From the NCBI GenBank assembly GCA_934636045.1, contig CAKTZP010000110.1, positions 1 through 7,239 of the forward strand: a stretch of DNA of 7,239 nucleotides, in the 5' to 3' direction. Position numbers and translations under genes: made by a program. The DNA is from an uncultured Oscillospiraceae bacterium (GTDB taxonomy: Bacteria; Bacillota; Clostridia; Oscillospirales; Oscillospiraceae). The notes below the pieces were generated by a model that was not told where the DNA came from, ran no database searches, and worked only from the letters and a program-made list of their open reading frames with translations. Position 1 is the stretch's first letter. The number at the start of each line of letters is the position of its first letter. Positions 6,981 to 7,239 of the stretch are shown piece by piece.

Positions 6981-7020
6981 GCTTCGTACGCTGCGTAGGG
7001 TGGGGTGCCCTCACCCCGCC
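6981..7020 (+). repeat. GTAGGG-headed palindrome, copy D, with conserved upstream flank
   Basis: GTAGGG at 6995 leads into GGTGGGGTG (6999-7007), loop CCCT and CACCCCGCC (7012-7020), a 9-bp stem with one G-U pair. The segment 6981-7010 matches the reverse complement of 3118-3147 at 28 of 30 bases, including CTTCGTACGCTGCGTAGGG without change. The repeat unit therefore extends beyond the palindrome itself. Confidence 0.75.
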
Positions 7021-7034
7021 GCCGGCAGCGGCGG

Positions 7035-7067
7035 GAGGTAAGAGGTAATAGTGAAGAGGTAAGAGGT
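7035..7067 (+). repeat. Short purine-rich direct repeat
   Basis: GAGGTAAGAGGT occurs at 7035-7046 and again at 7056-7067, a 21-bp offset. It is non-coding and lies between two palindromes. No function is apparent. Confidence 0.6.
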
Positions 7068-7114
7068 GTGGTGTGCCTATCGGCACGATTAAAAAATCCG
7101 CTGCGGCGGGGTTC

Positions 7115-7140
7115 GGGACGTCGAGGACGCCGTCCCCTAC
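7115..7140 (-). repeat. GTAGGG-headed palindrome, copy E (reverse orientation)
   Basis: GGGACG (7115-7120) pairs with CGTCCC (7131-7136), followed by CTAC (7137-7140). The minus strand therefore reads GTAGGGGACGGCGTCC. The stem is shorter and the loop larger than in the other copies. Confidence 0.62.
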
Positions 7141-7166
7141 ATGTGAAGACCGAAGCCGCGCACCTT

Positions 7167-7239
7167 GTAGGGGGCGGCGTCGTTAGCGCAGCCGTTGGCG
7201 GCTCTGCCGCCTTACGGATGCGGCATACCCCCTGCGGGT
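7167..7239 (+). repeat. GTAGGG-headed palindromic element, copy B (cut by window edge)
   Basis: These 73 bases align without gaps to 2989-3061. Most differences lie in the first 14 bases, and only two in the remaining 59. The internal hairpin GGCGGC, loop TCT, GCCGCC is kept, with the change falling in the loop. The right arm of the outer inverted repeat lies beyond the edge. Confidence 0.8.

Larger units (their letters stand above)
6905..7239. other. Gene-free, repeat-rich stretch at the right edge
   Basis: No reading frame here has a credible start, ribosome binding site or protein-like composition. The stretch is built from GTAGGG-headed palindromes (6929, 6995, a reverse copy ending 7140, and 7167 to the edge) plus a short purine-rich direct repeat (7035-7067). 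The gene served by the plus-strand riboswitch, if any, must start beyond 7239, giving a leader longer than about 660 nt unless the riboswitch is orphaned. Confidence 0.7.

Noticed and set aside
6371..7048. Overlapping open frames of about 160-200 codons on both strands in the riboswitch region
   Set aside because: They run through aptamers, promoters and terminators, are Arg-rich, have no domain, and lack credible ribosome binding sites.

Overview
The window looks like a GC-rich member of the Clostridia, probably Oscillospiraceae/Ruminococcaceae. This is inferred from exported proteins with Gram-positive signal peptides, an S-layer homology (SLH) anchor, consensus sigma-A promoters, Cys/His wall-spacer repeats and many short GC-rich intergenic palindromes. 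Species cannot be named from this sequence.

Only two protein genes are supported, both on the minus strand and both encoding large secreted proteins. Positions 1-2824 hold the first 941 residues of a secreted DUF4465 protein that runs off the left edge. Positions 3209-6013 hold a complete 934-residue secreted protein. Its parts, in order, are a signal peptide, a cadherin-like module, a region resembling the transcobalamin-like DUF4430 fold, a Cys/His repeat array built on a 123-bp DNA repeat, and three SLH motifs. The very long plus-strand reading frames opposite both genes are antisense shadows.

The regulatory region at 6040-6904 is the most striking part. Two cobalamin (vitamin B12) riboswitches lie head to head, each behind its own near-consensus promoter, with the two -35 boxes 52 bp apart. 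The minus-strand riboswitch (6190-6402) is followed by a 17-bp perfect terminator hairpin and then by the SLH gene. The plus-strand riboswitch (6590-6766) is followed by a terminator at 6869-6904 and points out of the right edge, so its target gene is not visible.

The gene-free stretches 2825-3208 and 6905-7239 are filled with related short palindromes headed by GTAGGG. They include a 73-bp element present in both places and a 30-bp segment present in inverted orientation. Together these bracket the SLH gene and both riboswitches.

Taken together, this reads as a cobalamin-responsive surface locus. Control by B12, a transcobalamin-like region on a wall-anchored protein and a neighbouring DUF4465 protein suggest a Gram-positive surface system for binding cobalamin or a related corrinoid. 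The riboswitches and the SLH and DUF4465 domains are well supported by sequence. The binding function is inference.
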